The notes: generated from the sequence alone by a model not told the origin. Counted from the first letter of the stretch, positions 40,215 to 53,209 are shown. The stretch is 64,000 bases of DNA from Bombyx mori (GCF_030269925.1 NC_085128.1:312501-376500); one strand, 5' to 3'. Translations and numbers: made by a program.

Positions 40215-40355
40215 AACAATTAAACGCGACAGTGGAAGCTGACGATATTCAATCCACCGTTTAGTTAGCAGCAGCTTTCAACGTTAGCGTTAAAACAATA
40301 TTGGTCCATTTGCGTGAAATCGGTAAGGTAAAAGAACTTTGAACCCTAAAAGTCA
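40215..40355 (+). pseudogene. Mariner DD34D transposase fragment
   Basis: VEADDIQSTV, then LAAAFNVSVKTILVHLREI and GKVKEL match the second helix-turn-helix of DD34D mariners. A stop lies inside; the rest is missing. Confidence 0.65.
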
Positions 40356-40494
40356 CTGTCGCTAATAAAACACAAATATAAAAAAAAAATACTTTAACTT
40401 ATGAAAATTTCGTAGGCTCCTAATACTTACATATTTCTTAAGTTTTAAACCATTCGTTGCAGAAACAGACACGGTGATGGAAACAGACTTTCTC

Positions 40495-40735
40495 GCGCGG
40501 GCTAACACGAGGCCCTAACACCACTAGTCATTATGTGAAATAATTTTTTGTGATTTGGTAGTAGATTCATTCGCGAAGCACCTACTCTTGAGTTGTTAGG
40601 TCTTCTTCGGAGGCGCTCGGGCAGCTGTTAGCAAATCCCGCTCCTCCTGGCTGAGCCTTTACTCGCCCACCTGTCCTGGTGAAACTGGAAAGGCCTCTGG
40701 GCCACCAGTAATACTTCAATCATAAAAAAAAAATC
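40495..40735 (+). mobile_element. Bm1-like SINE variant
   Basis: CATTCGCGAAGCACCTACTC, TTCTTCGGAGGCGCTCGGGC and CACCTGTCCTGGTGAAACTG, then a run of A. Same variant as 1990-2345. Confidence 0.7.
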
Positions 40736-40739
40736 AGTA

Positions 40740-42540
40740 CCACTTTTCTTTTTTTTATTCTTTTCTTTATTTCTTTTCAATTTAATTCTTTTCAAATTTA
40801 ATTTTAATAAAAAAATTAAGAAATGATCAAGATGGTTGCTATTTTTTAATTTTTCGTACATATTGGTTGGTATTTTTATTTATTTGTAACAACGTGCCGA
40901 ATTATTTTAATTACTTGTCTGATATTTATGTAACTATATAAGCTAAGCATTTATTCACGTACTATTTTTTCAGAGAGCACTTGAATGATTTAAAAAAAAC
41001 AATTTGGAAGGACAGTTTTTTACTAGTTTATGAGGTACAAATCAAATTTTAGAATCGACAAATTGTAAAAACGGAAACGAAAAAAATAAAAATAAACATT
41101 TACCTAGAAGATTCTTGATCTTGATCTTGTTTCGAAGATTCCAAACGAAAGTTTATTTTTAAATTCCATTATTTGTTTACACCAACCAATACTTGATTAT
41201 AGGCACAAAACTTGCGTAACTAAACTATACTTACTTACTATAGTTTATCTAAATATCAAAGTAGTACATAAATCTCTATGCTCAACAAAATTAACAGACA
41301 CAATACAGCCTTGTGTATAAAGTTGACAGTTTGTGGACTAGTAAATAAGGCTCTATGTATTTCGAGATCCTTTGTAGCGAGTCCTGGAATAGGGAATGAC
41401 CACCATCTGTGTCCGGACAGCGCCTGTCTAGCTCGGGTTGAGGATAGTCACACCCGTGAGACACGACTAACTTTAAGTCGAATTCCTAATATTAATTTAT
41501 ATTTTTGATTCGTTCTTGGAAGGTTCTTAATTATGTGTAACAAACAAAGTATTTTTGCAGGCATCGTATATTGTACAGCAACCGATAAAATAGTATTAAT
41601 ATATTCTATTATTAATAATAATATTATTATAAGCTACATAAGCATTATATGGTAATATACAAAATACTCCTGTAAATGTAATGATGGATCTCTTCACAGG
41701 CGGAGATTCTGTCACGCGCCCTACTCTCCGCTCAACCTCTACAAAACACTTCGCATGCATTTATTGAAATAAATTCAATGCGAAGTATACAGTTCGTTAA
41801 TAATTTAAAACAGAACAGTTTACATGCTCCGTATAGTCACATACATAATTATGTATATATTGAACAAGAAATTGAAAAAATTTATTAAGGCAAAAGCTAT
41901 TAAATATCAAGATTTAAAAATGCTAAAATTTAAATGAAAATAATATAGCGACGTCACCGCCACCAATTAATTACATTACGTGTTTAGTAAGTAGACTTCG
42001 TAACTATGAGCTGTTATGAACACAATAACCCGACATGTACAGACAGACGTGGGTCACGCGGGACAACTGAAAACATCATAGTGCGATCCTCTATTTTCAG
42101 TCTTAAATTCGATTTAAGAGGGATTTTAGCATCACCTTGCTGAGTGTTAAACAATATTCGGAATTAAATAAACGGTCGGAGTCGTTGGATGTGAATCGTG
42201 CTCTCAAACGAAGAGAGGCAACTAATTGTAGCGTTCCGATGAGCTGTTCCACGCCTCTATGACAGATAGTAAACACAGCCTGCAGAACTCTCAGTTATTG
42301 TAAGACAATTTCTTAAGCTGCTTATAGATCGTTTACACTTATGTGTTATTTGATCACTTCGTTGGTCTGAGGTTAGTGTTTCACTACTATAGTAGTTGTG
42401 CTTGTCTCCGGTGTCCCGTAGGTATCCACAATAAGATAATATTTTGGAACTTGATGCCGATTAATCTGAAAACTTTATATATTTATGTAGTTCTCTTGTT
42501 TTATAAGAATTTGATTTCTTGTAAAGCATTTTATGTTGTA
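40740..42540. other. No gene seen
   Basis: AT-rich, apart from an imperfect hairpin at 41748-41786. Confidence 0.4.
41748..41786. other. Imperfect inverted repeat
   Basis: ACTTCGCATGCATTTATT and AATAAATTCAATGCGAAGT form a stem with small mismatches and a very short loop. Confidence 0.55.
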
Positions 42541-42544
42541 AAGC

Positions 42545-42625
42545 TCGAATGAGCTCACGGCTTACCTGGTTTTAAATGGTTACCGTAGTTCATAGACATC
42601 ATAACGTGAATGCTGGTACGCATGC
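42545..42625 (-). repeat. Decayed BMC1-type fragment
   Basis: GAGCTCACGGCTTACCTGG and ATGGTTACCGTAGTTCATAG. Confidence 0.55.
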
Positions 42626-43970
42626 TTACGCCAGCTATACTGCACGACAACTACGAATTCGTTAAGAGGACACAAAGAGAGCTTTGAATTCATATTTTAT
42701 TTGCCGGCGAAGATACGAACTAATCGGCCGAGCCGGGAAAACACCTCATATTTTTTTAATCAAAGTATACTTTGTGTTCCAAGATCGTTCCTCGTATTGT
42801 TTGTGATGTAGCGGTTCGAGTGAGGAGTCTGGAGACAGCGCACGGTAGGCGGACAGTAATGTGCTTCGTTTTACGTCGCTCGCTCGCCGGCAGAGTCGCT
42901 GATATAAAATATTCACACAATTTGTTACCCGCGCGCCCTCACTTCGCATTTTTACGGCTTACCTTATACACAGCCCAGCGAAGAACAGAAGACAAATTTT
43001 TGTTTACCAGTAATGAATAATTAGTTACACATCCATACTTTTATTTTAGCTCGCTTCAGCTGGTATTCGATGAAAGTTGTTACATGTGAGGTCGTGTTGT
43101 TCGGACATGACTTTTCATGATCAGTTCGTGTGGTAGGGGACGTGCGAACTACCACAAACAACAAACTGTCATTTTCGCGAGATTTGTTATACTGTACGAT
43201 GCTATTCCTACATGTTGGAAGTAATTTGTGACTCAGTGTTTGAAACGTATTTATTTAAAAAAAAAGGTACTTACATACAGAGTTTCAACCCCAGCAGCGA
43301 TTAATGAAGTATTTCACAAATAGCATATTGTATAATTATAATGTTATAAGTAATAGTTGTGTGACTGTTACAGCATTAACTGTACAATGAGTCATAGATA
43401 AAAATAAATTTACTAGAGAATCCTTACAAGTCCTTAATTAACTCTGCAGTAATATTAAGTACTGAAACTTAATCAAGTCTTATAAGATTTAAGTTATCTG
43501 ATCACAATAAATTATTATAAATATTGTTTTGTGAGAGAATTAAATGAATGACTTTTTCGTGAGCTTTTTTAATTTATCGTAGTTTATTTTATTTTACATG
43601 GTTATAATTTAGTAAAAAATTGTAATGTTTCTAAGAAGTTTTGATTTTTTGTGAAACCAGGTCTGTAATTATATATCTTGGTGTGCGCCAGCGTCATCGT
43701 TGTGTTGTTGATGTCGTGTTGTCTACGAGCTTCGCTCACCGGTTAACATCAAGTCGGGTCATCTACCTACCACATAATTAAGTTACTAAAATTATATTTT
43801 TTCAAATAACGGGTATAATCCAATCATCAAAACACTTTTTCCGGAATTATTTAGTTCCCGCTGCGAATTATCCCTTTACGTCTTCTACCGAGTGAAAACG
43901 GGTACCATGAAGGGTTAATTAGAGTTAAGGAAAAATAAATAAGTCGGCTGTAACAACATAAAGTGTTTGG
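42626..43970. other. No gene seen
   Basis: Some short open frames, none with recognisable protein features. Confidence 0.35.
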
Positions 43971-43974
43971 TCGA

Positions 43975-44612
43975 TGGTATTTTTTTTTTTGGACCAAAAT
44001 TCTTTCACAATGGTAGCTTTGTGCGAAGATGCGCTATCGTGGTGCAAAATCCAAGAAATGTCATTCAAAAATCTGGGCTTTTGCGCAGAAATTTCTCTCA
44101 CCACAAAAATAATGTAATGCTCAAATATTAATCTTTATTTACAGTTTGACCTTAGGCAAGAATTCCGAGTACACAACACCGCGATAGTAAAACTAAGCAA
44201 TCAACATGAATTTGACTTTTCTCAACTTTGTCGAGGTTCTTTTGGTTTCGCTTCAGTTGGAAGGTGGCACTCCGAAGCATGTTGACTAGTTTGCATAGCA
44301 AACTCCTAAAAACTCACTTCTCGTCACCAGTTAAAATGCATTTCACGATAATTCGTTCGGAATTGACTCGTTCCAGCTGTCCTCAACGACTTTTACGCCA
44401 TTGAGTTTTTGGAAAAAATTCGGGTCTTTGGGGACTAGCCGAGCGGCAATATGTTTCATGTACAAATGATTATCTAAAATGGCCCGGATTGACTCGTAAG
44501 ATACAGAAAGGTTGGCGCCTATTTCTCTCAAACTTAAATGAGGATTTTCAGTAAAAATTTCCTTCACTTTAGCGATGTTTATTTTCAGTTGAAGAAGTCG
44601 ATGGCCTACCAG
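43975..44612 (-). pseudogene. Mariner DD34D transposase remnant
   Basis: Minus strand: VKEIFTENPHLSLREIGANL and VSYESIRAIL (helix-turn-helix), then the NFFQKLNGVK region and the CILTGDEK box with the first catalytic Asp. Further along come GQTVNKD and a decayed ILHHD region. Several stops; both ends missing. Confidence 0.75.
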
Positions 44613-44830
44613 AGCGAAAAAAAAATGTAATTACATATCGACTGCTTTTGAACGACTTATACCACTCATAAGCATGTGTTTTTATAAGGAAGATTTACCG
44701 TACTAGCATCCTGTGAATTTTCTCAGAACATGAAATTCTATTGGCAATGCAAAATTTAAGACAAACTCTTTGTTCGATATTTTGGTCCATTATGAAATTC
44801 GCAATACGAGTACACACTAAATATGATATA

Positions 44831-45520
44831 CTTAGTCTGGCCATAAATACTGTTACAAAGGAAAACAAAAAAAAATCTATTGGAAATAACATTTATTACT
44901 TTTACAGTGTGTTAGTTTAATACATAAATATAAAACAATTTAAAGTATAAAAAGCTTATTCGAAGTGGTCTCCATTGGCTGCAATACAGTCCTTTAAACG
45001 TTGAGGCCAGTTATCAATAGAAGCACGCACTCTTTCCATGAGAAAATTTTTCACTGCCAATCGTACGGATTGTTTTAGGGACTCCAAATTATCATGGCGT
45101 TTAGAGCAAGCCGTACTCTCTAGAACTGACCATAAATCATAATCCAGCGGATTAAGATCGGGACTAGACGACGGCCAGTCTTCAGCTCTGACGAAGTCCG
45201 AAACGTTCGTTTCCAACCAAGACTGCGTAGACCGAGCTTTATTACCTGGCGCCGAGTCTTGCTGGAAGGACTATTCTTGATTATTGAACATGGTGTTGTT
45301 AAAGGGCTTCACTACCTTCTCAAGGATGGTATCTTGATACACTTGTGCCGATGCTTTGATACCTTTTTCACAAAATTATGGCCCAGTCACTCCTTCATAG
45401 CTAATACCCCACCAAACCATCACTGAAGTCGGATAGTGCCCACGTTGTACTCTGTTGACTAATTGGGAAGCTTCCTTAGAGCTTTGAACATAAATACGGT
45501 CATTTTGTATCTTTATCTAA
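44831..45520 (-). pseudogene. Mariner DD37D, 5' truncated
   Basis: Minus strand. The terminal repeat CTTAGTCTGGCCATAAATAC is at 44831, next to TA. The transposase end has SFQQDSAPGNKARSTQSW, EDWPSSSPDLNPLDYDLW and SIDNWPQRLKDCIAANGDHF. The N-terminal third and the other terminal repeat are missing, and stops occur upstream. Related to, but clearly diverged from, the element at 17583. Confidence 0.8.
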
Positions 45521-47080
45521 ATAACATGTGCAATTCCGACTCCGCGCTAAAATGAAAAACAGCCGTGTCAATCTAACAAAAACAAAAAAAGATTTGGAAT
45601 CATAAACAAATAATTCATTCCCGCTACTTTTTGGACTCAATGCATTCAAATGGCCAGTATTGTAAAACGACAACTTCACAAGAAAAGGCCTAATAATTAA
45701 TTTTATATAATATACGTCGATGAAATTTGTAACTGTTAGCGCGATTCGGGTTTGATGGTACTTTTTATATTTAATATTGTACTATTTGATTAAACGCACT
45801 TACTGACACAAAAAAACTATTATAAACAATTTACCAATACACAATTTAATTGAGACCCAGACAGATACCAGCTATTTTAGATTCACTTACTAAACTTTCG
45901 ATGTGAATAAAATCCAGATTCTGAATGGTAAAAGCTATTAACAGTTTTCGACTACGAGGCGAAAGTAGATGAAAATTTACTGAAAAATCAAATGTGTCAA
46001 ATTTTTGCCTGTGTAGATGGACAGATAAGCTTATGTTCCGCCTGAATTTATGGATGTTTTGGAGTTCATAGAAATCCGTCATTGCGATTAGTTTCTTCTA
46101 GATTTTTCAAAATCCATGTCCAGCCTGAGTTTTGTCTTGTCCGCCTTGCTAAATGGCTCTAGTTGCTTGGGTTCTAGACAACGTTAACTCCTGCTAAGGC
46201 CTGGTCTGGCTATCCTCGCAGAGGAGGATATACAGCCCAGGGAGTCTTAAGACATTTATTTTAACCATTAGAACCAGTTATTGCACAGTGCAGTTTTACC
46301 CTCAGTAATGTTGAACAGTGTTCAATCTAAATCCAGCACCCTCGTAGTAGCCTAGGGCCCTAATGTATTTTCTTAATAGATAATTAGCTTATCATTCACC
46401 ACGAACCGATAACCTTGTTATATCGCGCCTTAGGACGGGAGGTTTCAAGGTGAGGATGTGGCAGGAAAAGTAGGGATTGATAAGATACATCGTGGCAGCG
46501 CGGCCGACCGTTTCGATTGAAAAGTGACAGAGCATATTCATATATAGGTATATATATATATGAATATATATATATATATGTATGTATGTATGTCTCTGGT
46601 TCCCATAATACAGAGAATCCTAATTTGGGGCTTGATGAGCATGCCTATTCCTGGTATTTATTACGTGCGTTCAAAGAACATAAATAAACTCTACCAAAAG
46701 ATTAGACTACAGTATTCTTGCATGTCTGTACTAGATAAATTACTGATTAGGCCTAAGCTTGTTTATTAAGGAATTGGTTTCCACGCTGCATTTGCATTAT
46801 CAATGTCTTCAATTTACATGTTCCAAATGCAAAATGAGATGTATCTTCTAGTCGAGTCAATATTCATTGAAAGATCCTACATTGTACATTGATGGAACAG
46901 CTTTCAAGGTGTCTGATAAAAATATCCGAAGGCTGACACTTTAGAACTTGGAAAGCGTACAAATTATCGGGGATGTACGATATAAATAGTTTGACAGAAA
47001 AGTTTTTTTTTAAATTTTAGACGTAGTTTTTTAGTGAAGGCGAATCGTAGGTGATAATTGTTAAGTGACATGATTCAGAG
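45521..47080. other. No gene seen; decayed repeat and microsatellite
   Basis: A weak BMC1-type trace at 46010-46085 (GTAGATGGACAGATAAGC, GGAGTTCATAG) and a TA/GTAT microsatellite at 46536-46592. Otherwise featureless. Confidence 0.4.
46536..46592. repeat. TA and GTAT microsatellite
   Basis: Runs of TA flank a TATATATGAATATATA centre, followed by GTATGTATGTATGT. Confidence 0.9.
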
Positions 47081-47084
47081 AAGG

Positions 47085-47190
47085 TGGTGGGTTATATTGT
47101 GAGCCCACGTGGATAAATCCCACCATCATGCCCATTTGTGAAGTGAAGCAGTCATGCGCTCTAGTCTGTGGTAAGTGCTTGGACACGAAG
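47085..47190 (+). repeat. Decayed BMC1-type fragment
   Basis: TTGTGAGCCCACGTGGATAA and GTGAAGCAGTCATGCGCTC. Confidence 0.45.
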
Positions 47191-47269
47191 CAACTACTTT
47201 CATTTACGTATAATCACGATCACTACATTGTTGCCCCGATGAAATCAATTTACAAATTATAATTCAGTT

Positions 47270-47512
47270 CTTTTTTTTTCGTTGCATAGATGGGTGAACG
47301 AGCTCACAGCTCACCTAGTGTTAAGTGGATATCGGAGCCAACATCTATAATGTAAATGCCGCCGCCCACCTTGAGATATGAGTTCTAAGGCGTCAGTATA
47401 GTTACAACGGCTGCTCCACCCCTCAAACCGAAACGCATTACTGCTTCACGGCTGAAATAAACAGGGTGGCGGTACTTACCCGTGCGGGCTCACAATAGGT
47501 CCTACCACCAGC
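47270..47512 (-). repeat. BMC1-type repeat
   Basis: Minus strand, well preserved from poly(T) to ATAGGTCCTACCACCAGC. Confidence 0.88.
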
Positions 47513-47519
47513 TCAATGT

Positions 47520-48240
47520 GATTTAATCATAATCTTATTTACCGACCTCCCAAGCCTATGTCTGCCAGTCCCTCCTGTCTTTCTCCTTTTCGTTAGTAAC
47601 CTTACTACAATATAGTCCATATTGTTCATTGAAGTCTTTAATGAATTATTTTAAGTCCCCGAATTTACTTTGTACATTTGATTTTTAAGTAATCGTTCGA
47701 ACATTTTTATTTATATCTAGAGAACGTTATCCCTAGTCCCCTCCAGTTTCTAACTAGTACTTATTTGCTATCCTTCATCCATGAACTTCTAAAGCCGCTA
47801 AATACCAAATACATGAATTGTAAAAATGTCATCTAAAAAAAGGATGGTCGCAACATAACACTGATACAGATATCCCAAGTCGTATTTGAGCCCAATTATT
47901 AGATTCAATTATCTTATCTAATACATATTATCTGCAAAATCTTAATCTGAACAAAACGCGACTGATTCAACAGAGCATTCTACATAAAACAATAGCGGGC
48001 ACAACACAATAAACCGTTCGATTCAATTTAATAAAGTGAATAGTTCGGCGCGTGCATGTGACATGCCTCAAAGGCTTACACTACGTTTCTTCGGATACAC
48101 TGCTGGAGAAATGCTGACAGGCATAGTTACTTTAATAGCAGCAGGTCAATTTTAGTTTTTAATTTGTATAGATGGACTGATGTAATGAACGAACCCACGT
48201 CGTGCTCAACGTTTGGGCATTACAGGGCATTAACAGGCAT
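47520..48240. other. No gene seen
   Basis: AT-rich, no recognised content. Confidence 0.35.
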
Positions 48241-48249
48241 TGACTACCT

Positions 48250-48440
48250 AAGCTTGCCTCATGAAGCCTTGAGAGGCTATTTCAGCGTAACCTTAACTAG
48301 TAGGTGAGCTCACGGGGCTGAAGCCCGAGTGATGCTAACACTGACTCTAGCAAGAGCAGTGCTTCGCAGAATCTGCCACCGGATCGGAAACGCGACCCAC
48401 TGAGGAGATCCGGCGAAAAACTCGGTGGGCTGTGTCTGTG
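48250..48440 (-). mobile_element. Bm1 SINE, 3' part, minus strand
   Basis: CCTTGAGAGGCTATTTCAGC, GTAGGTGAGCTCACGGGGC and TGCCACCGGATCGGAAACGC. Confidence 0.78.
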
Positions 48441-48483
48441 GGACCTCGCGCGTCGTTACGTCAGCAAAAAAGAATTAGAAAAT

Positions 48484-48935
48484 ACCGCGATGAGCCCTTT
48501 TTTTGGGCCGGGGGCTGGAATTTTTTTTTTTGCTTAAATGTTTGGACGAGCTCACAGCCCACCTGGTGTTAAGTGGTTACCGGAGCCCATAGACATCTAT
48601 AACGTAAATGCCGCCACCCACCTTGAGATATAAGTTCTAAGGTCTCAGTATAGTTACAACGGCTGCCCCGCCCTTCAAACCGAAACGTATTGCTTCACGG
48701 CTGAAATAGGTAGGTTGGTGGTACCTACCTGTGCGAACTTACAAGAGGTGCTACCACCAGTAATTACGCAAGTTATATTTTTGCGGGTTTGGTTTTTATT
48801 TGGTTTTTATGATGGCCGCATGGGGTATATGAAACTGGACGATCCGCAAACGTTGAAAGCGGACCGAGCGGACCGCGGGCCTAAGGGTGGTAATTATGGC
48901 CTCACCCACTACCGCGATTAGCCCGGCTTTTTGTT
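48484..48935. repeat. Retroposon related to 37384, split by a SINE
   Basis: TTTTTTTGGGCCGGGGG at 48498 and, after the SINE, GATCCGCAAACGTTGAAAGC and ACCGCGGGCCTAAGGG (48840-48890) match the order and motifs of the 37384 element. The right-hand part may instead be a separate copy. Confidence 0.4.
48521..48805 (-). repeat. BMC1-type SINE, minus strand
   Basis: From poly(T) through CCACCTTGAGATATAAGTTC to GGTGCTACCACCAG, then the SINE linker TAATTACGCAAGTTATATTT up to GCGGGTTT. The tRNA-like head is missing. Confidence 0.85.
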
Positions 48936-50160
48936 TTTTAAAATTCAATTCTCCATAAATTTCGATATTGATGACAAGGTGTATTGTGACCCCGCTACTG
49001 TTCCTGTCAATAACAATTTTATCAACGGAATTTATCTTCTCACATTTTTCACGTTGTCCGATTGAGTTACTATTTCAGAGTTTATTTGAAGTTTCAAAAC
49101 ATAGCTGCGACCGAACGCGCCTTTGTGTTCAACTTAAGGATCTTCAGTTTGGAGTTCGATTTATAATACTATAATATATTTTATAATTGAACATGTTGTT
49201 GTCCTATGATATTCACCTCAAAGATTATTGACTAGAAACTTGATAATAAGCTTTGGAAATGGCATTAAAGAGGTTAGATATTGCTGGGATTGCAAATCGT
49301 AGAATTTGCCTGATAGTTTTAGAAATCAATCACTGATAAGTTGCATTCTCTCGTTTTATGTAATTACGAGCTAAGGAGCGTTCGTTGTCCATTTAAATTG
49401 AAAGAGAAGTTAACGAAACAGCTTTTGGCCCAGCCTTTAATGAAGTCAACCCATTGTTAACTTCTAGTCAGGGATGAACACTCGTGAGAAAACTTTATAC
49501 TCTGGCACACGTAAGAGGCAAACTCTGTATCATTGGGCAGCGAGCGCATTTATTGTCTGTTTAAATACTTCTAATATCAGGGGGAGGGTGACGGGAGAAA
49601 TGTACTCCGCACCAAATGCTTCACTTTCCCCCCTTGCCTTTTCATGAGTTCTGTCTAATGCGAGGTTTGAATGCTGGTTGTTGAGCGACAGGAGAGGTTT
49701 TAGTTGGACCGACTCCGACATGCCCCGCCCTCCATCCCCAGTGAAGGGCGGAAGTCCGGCGATTTCCTCCTGATAAAAAAAAAAAACTTATAATGTCGGT
49801 TTGAAGCGAAGTCGCTGAACATATTGTATCAGTAATACAGAGTAGCTCCTACAAACCAAATTTATCTAATGACAAAGCCAGCAGCCGCGTGGTGGTTTGA
49901 TAATCTAATCATATTCTCATCTGGAAATAGCCAGAGTATGCCTGTAATCCCGCTGCTAATATGCATATTGATATCGTGTCCGTATTTGCGGAGCGGCCGC
50001 AGATAATTGGAACTCAAACAGCGTGATCGGCGCTTGTCTTCGTCGGCACGTTTCAATTGAAAAGTAATCCCTGTACAAACATTTATACGTCTCAATCGGA
50101 ACTCCGCGATTATTTAGATTGACGAGCGACTGGCTCGTACTGAGCGACGTACATTGACGA
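48936..50160. other. No gene seen
   Basis: No recognised frames or repeats. Confidence 0.35.
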
Positions 50161-50199
50161 TTAGGACAAAATCAAATTAAAAAAAAAAAAAAAATTTAC

Positions 50200-50375
50200 A
50201 TTTTTTAGTTGAATTTAATTATTTTTTTCATAATTTTTTTAAATATTGAATTGTCATCGGTTCTTAATAAGTATACCAAATTTCGGGTTAATCCGACGTT
50301 TTGAAGGGGGTCAAATTCATGTTTAAATATTCCGTTACATACTAACATACATACGTCTGAAGCTAATAAAAGCGT
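50200..50375. repeat. Lepidopteran-type repeat of unknown class
   Basis: GTATACCAAATTTCGGGTTA, AAGGGGGTCAAATTCATG and TACATACGTCTGAAGCTAAT look like a dispersed repeat seen in other moth sequences, from memory only. Confidence 0.35.
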
Positions 50376-50624
50376 ATTAAATAGGCAAGTCGGTGAGACA
50401 ATAAAAAGGTAATGTATTATACTTTGACGTCAAATGAACTGATTTAAACTCTGACCTTCTTTATGACTCACTATCACAACCAATGCTGCTCGATAAGTCG
50501 AGGGAAGATATTCCACAAAATACATTATAATTTCGACTATGACGTAATATGATATCAGCTGATTTACATTATTAGTAACACGACTGTTACTGTAAATATT
50601 ATTTAAGATTACTCTTACAAAGCG

Positions 50625-50735
50625 GTAGGCAGCGGCTTGGCTCTGCCCCTGGCATTGCTGAAGTCCATGGGCGACGGTAACCATTCACCATCAGGTGGGC
50701 CGTATGCTCATCTGCCTACAAAGGCAATAAAAATT
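50625..50735 (+). repeat. LINE 3' tail (3013-type family)
   Basis: GGCTCTGCCCCTGGCATTGC, CACCATCAGGTGGGCCG and CCTACAAAGGCAATAAAAA. Confidence 0.85.
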
Positions 50736-50739
50736 AATG

Positions 50740-51750
50740 CGTGTACAAATAAAAATGATAAGACATTCATTGCAGCAAACAGCGATGTACATCATACAAT
50801 AAATTGCCTCGAAATGAAATTATTGGTGGTTGATTTAGTGGTGAGGGGAGAACATGGGAGGTGAACGTATATCAATACACAGTTTGTGTAAATATTTGCT
50901 ACAGTTATTGCGGAACGAGAACTGTAACGTCTTCTTTAAGACATCATGTACATATGTTATACAATATTAGTTATTGAAGTCAACAAAATGGAAGCTGTAA
51001 GTAGTTTGAGCGTACTCAGATGATACTTTGGTGAGTCGATACAAAAAGCGCTTCTTCGTTGATGAAAGATAGAATCGGCTATCAGCCAAGGTAGATTATT
51101 TAGAAACTTAGTTATTGTTAGTGACTGCTCCACTAACCACCATCTGTTGAAGTTGATTGAGTACAGTAGTGTAGTGTAGTACATCGTTTACTAGAAGTCT
51201 ATTAACATACAAACCGCGAGGAGTGGCGATTTCTCGTGAGGCTCATAACATCTGCCCACAACAATGATGCTGGATGACGACCACGACCGCTCTGACAAGA
51301 GTGATACGACATACGACATTAGCATTACTGAGAATTAGCAACCTATTCTTATCCTTATTAATTCTATATTCTATTTAATATAGAATTAATAAGGCTAGCT
51401 TTTAAGCATAGTGAAAACCGTCAAGGAGATTATGAGCAAATTAGTTATTTAATTTTACGCTAGGCTTTTAGATTAGTTTAGTTATTGTTAGGGGCTATAC
51501 TCGTATATATTAATATAATACATTAGTTTAGTTATTGCCCCATTATACGTATTATAATTCCTTCATATATTTCATAAGATAGTACTTTGGATTAGTCTTA
51601 CCAACTGGCGTGATATAAGTTATTCAATTTATTTTTGCCGCCATAACCACTTACCACAGATAAGGCAAAAGGTTGCGTTCGAAGCCAAATTAAAATCATA
51701 CATTATGTTAGTATTTTCGTATACTCGTTACTAGTAAAGTGATAACTTGG
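50740..51750. other. No gene seen; contains a perfect hairpin
   Basis: AT-rich with an 18-bp perfect inverted repeat at 51353-51394. Confidence 0.4.
51353..51394. other. Perfect 18-bp stem hairpin
   Basis: CCTTATTAATTCTATATT, loop CTATTT, then AATATAGAATTAATAAGG. No mismatches. Confidence 0.85.
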
Positions 51751-51755
51751 ATTCA

Positions 51756-51950
51756 TCTTGTTTCTGCCGTGAAGCGGTGATGCGTTTTGGTTTAAAGGGT
51801 GGGGCAGCCGTTGTAACTATATTTGAGACCTTAGAACTTATATCTCAAGGTGGGTGGCGCATTTACGTTGTAGATGTCTATGGGCTCCAGTAACCGCTTA
51901 ACACCAGGTGGGCACTGAGGTCGTCCACCCATCTAATCAATAAAAAAATC
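51756..51950 (+). repeat. BMC1-type repeat, 5' truncated
   Basis: Starts at TTTCTGCCGTGAAGCGGTG and ends CATCTAATCAATAAAAAAA. Confidence 0.85.
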
Positions 51951-51959
51951 TTATTCGTA

Positions 51960-52700
51960 TGTAGTCTTTTATATTTCGATGCTGACTCAGAAGACGAATC
52001 AGGAAGAATAAAAACCTACTTGAACAACGCGGCCAAGCTACTGCCCGTCCATCTTCTTAATTGTATATCACAGTTTCACAATAGTGATGTACCGATAGTG
52101 TTGTTTATTTAAAAAATTGAACTAATAAAAACTAACAACTCAATATATCAAAAGAAAGTTGACAGTAATGCGTCGAGACTCGTGCGTTGTTATTAAAAGC
52201 GAGGCTTCACGTTTAATAGTGGAATAGACGTCAATTTAAGACCCACTTCAGATGTTGCGAGACGCAGGGCGTAAACTGTTTACGATGGGACCAAGTTGGA
52301 CGATGTGAGCGAGTTCAACATTAAACCAATCTACCTAAACATTTATTCAATCGATAGCGGAGTGTGGTAATTTGATTCGTATCAATGATAAAGGCGTATA
52401 TTTCAAGAGACTTTTGTAACAGAACATGCGAAAAGTTTTCTGAAAACTTTCAAAATACCTCCATGGATCATGATACAAGTTCCCGTGCAACTTGGTACAT
52501 GTGAAAAAAGTTTCACTTCTTTCCCGGTGTGTAGTATTGTGGTTTTCTTTATTTTTCACTCTTAAATCAAATTTCTCTCTATTTATTTTAAATTATACAC
52601 AGAAAAATATATACATTTTTAAATCCTTCATTAAAAATAAAATATAAGATAGTCAATATGTTACTGCCATCTACAGGAGCAATGAGAAATTAATAACAAA
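51960..52700. other. No gene seen
   Basis: AT-rich, no recognised content. Confidence 0.35.
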
Positions 52701-52829
52701 GCCATCTAGTGGTCGATACCCGCAAACAGAATGTGTATAAGAGAAACAACCTAGCTCACTTTCTCCCTCTCTCCAAAGTCGAGTAGTTGGCGAGACACTC
52801 TGTCTATTTTCTCACGCTCGCTCGTCAAT

Positions 52830-52935
52830 TTAGGAATTGCATTTTTTCTGTCTAGCCATAACGAATCTGTCGCGAGGTAAATTTTACTCTCAACGCGCCT
52901 AAAGAAGTTTTACTTCAACAAGTTATAAGATGTAA
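52830..52935. repeat. Second copy of the 22655-type element
   Basis: GGTAAATTTTACTCTCAACG, then CGCCTAAAGAAGTTTTAC, uninterrupted here, align to the two sides of the BMC1 insertion in 22655-23262. Confidence 0.5.
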
Positions 52936-53209
52936 AATGTTTTATTTGTAATTATCGCTTGTCCCTCGTGTATTATACCGAACATTAAGAAAAAAAATAC
53001 AAAAAATAGCTCTTACCTACGCAGTGAGCAAATATGAGGCGTACGACGGCGACGTGCACAGTAAGTACTCTGTATTGAACTCTAGAAATTAACGGTAATA
53101 GACTGGGCCATTTTTGCCGGAATTAATGCGCAAACCTTATTTTGATTATTTATATTATAATATTATTATTTTTCTAAACCTATTCGCCTGTAGTGTGAGG
53201 GGCCATTTA

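Noticed and set aside
50637..50864. Recurring peptide starting MALPLALLKSMGDGNHSPSG, also at 3299 and on the minus strand at 57124
   Set aside because: It is translation of the non-coding 3' tail of one LINE family. The shared peptide reflects the repeat, not a gene.
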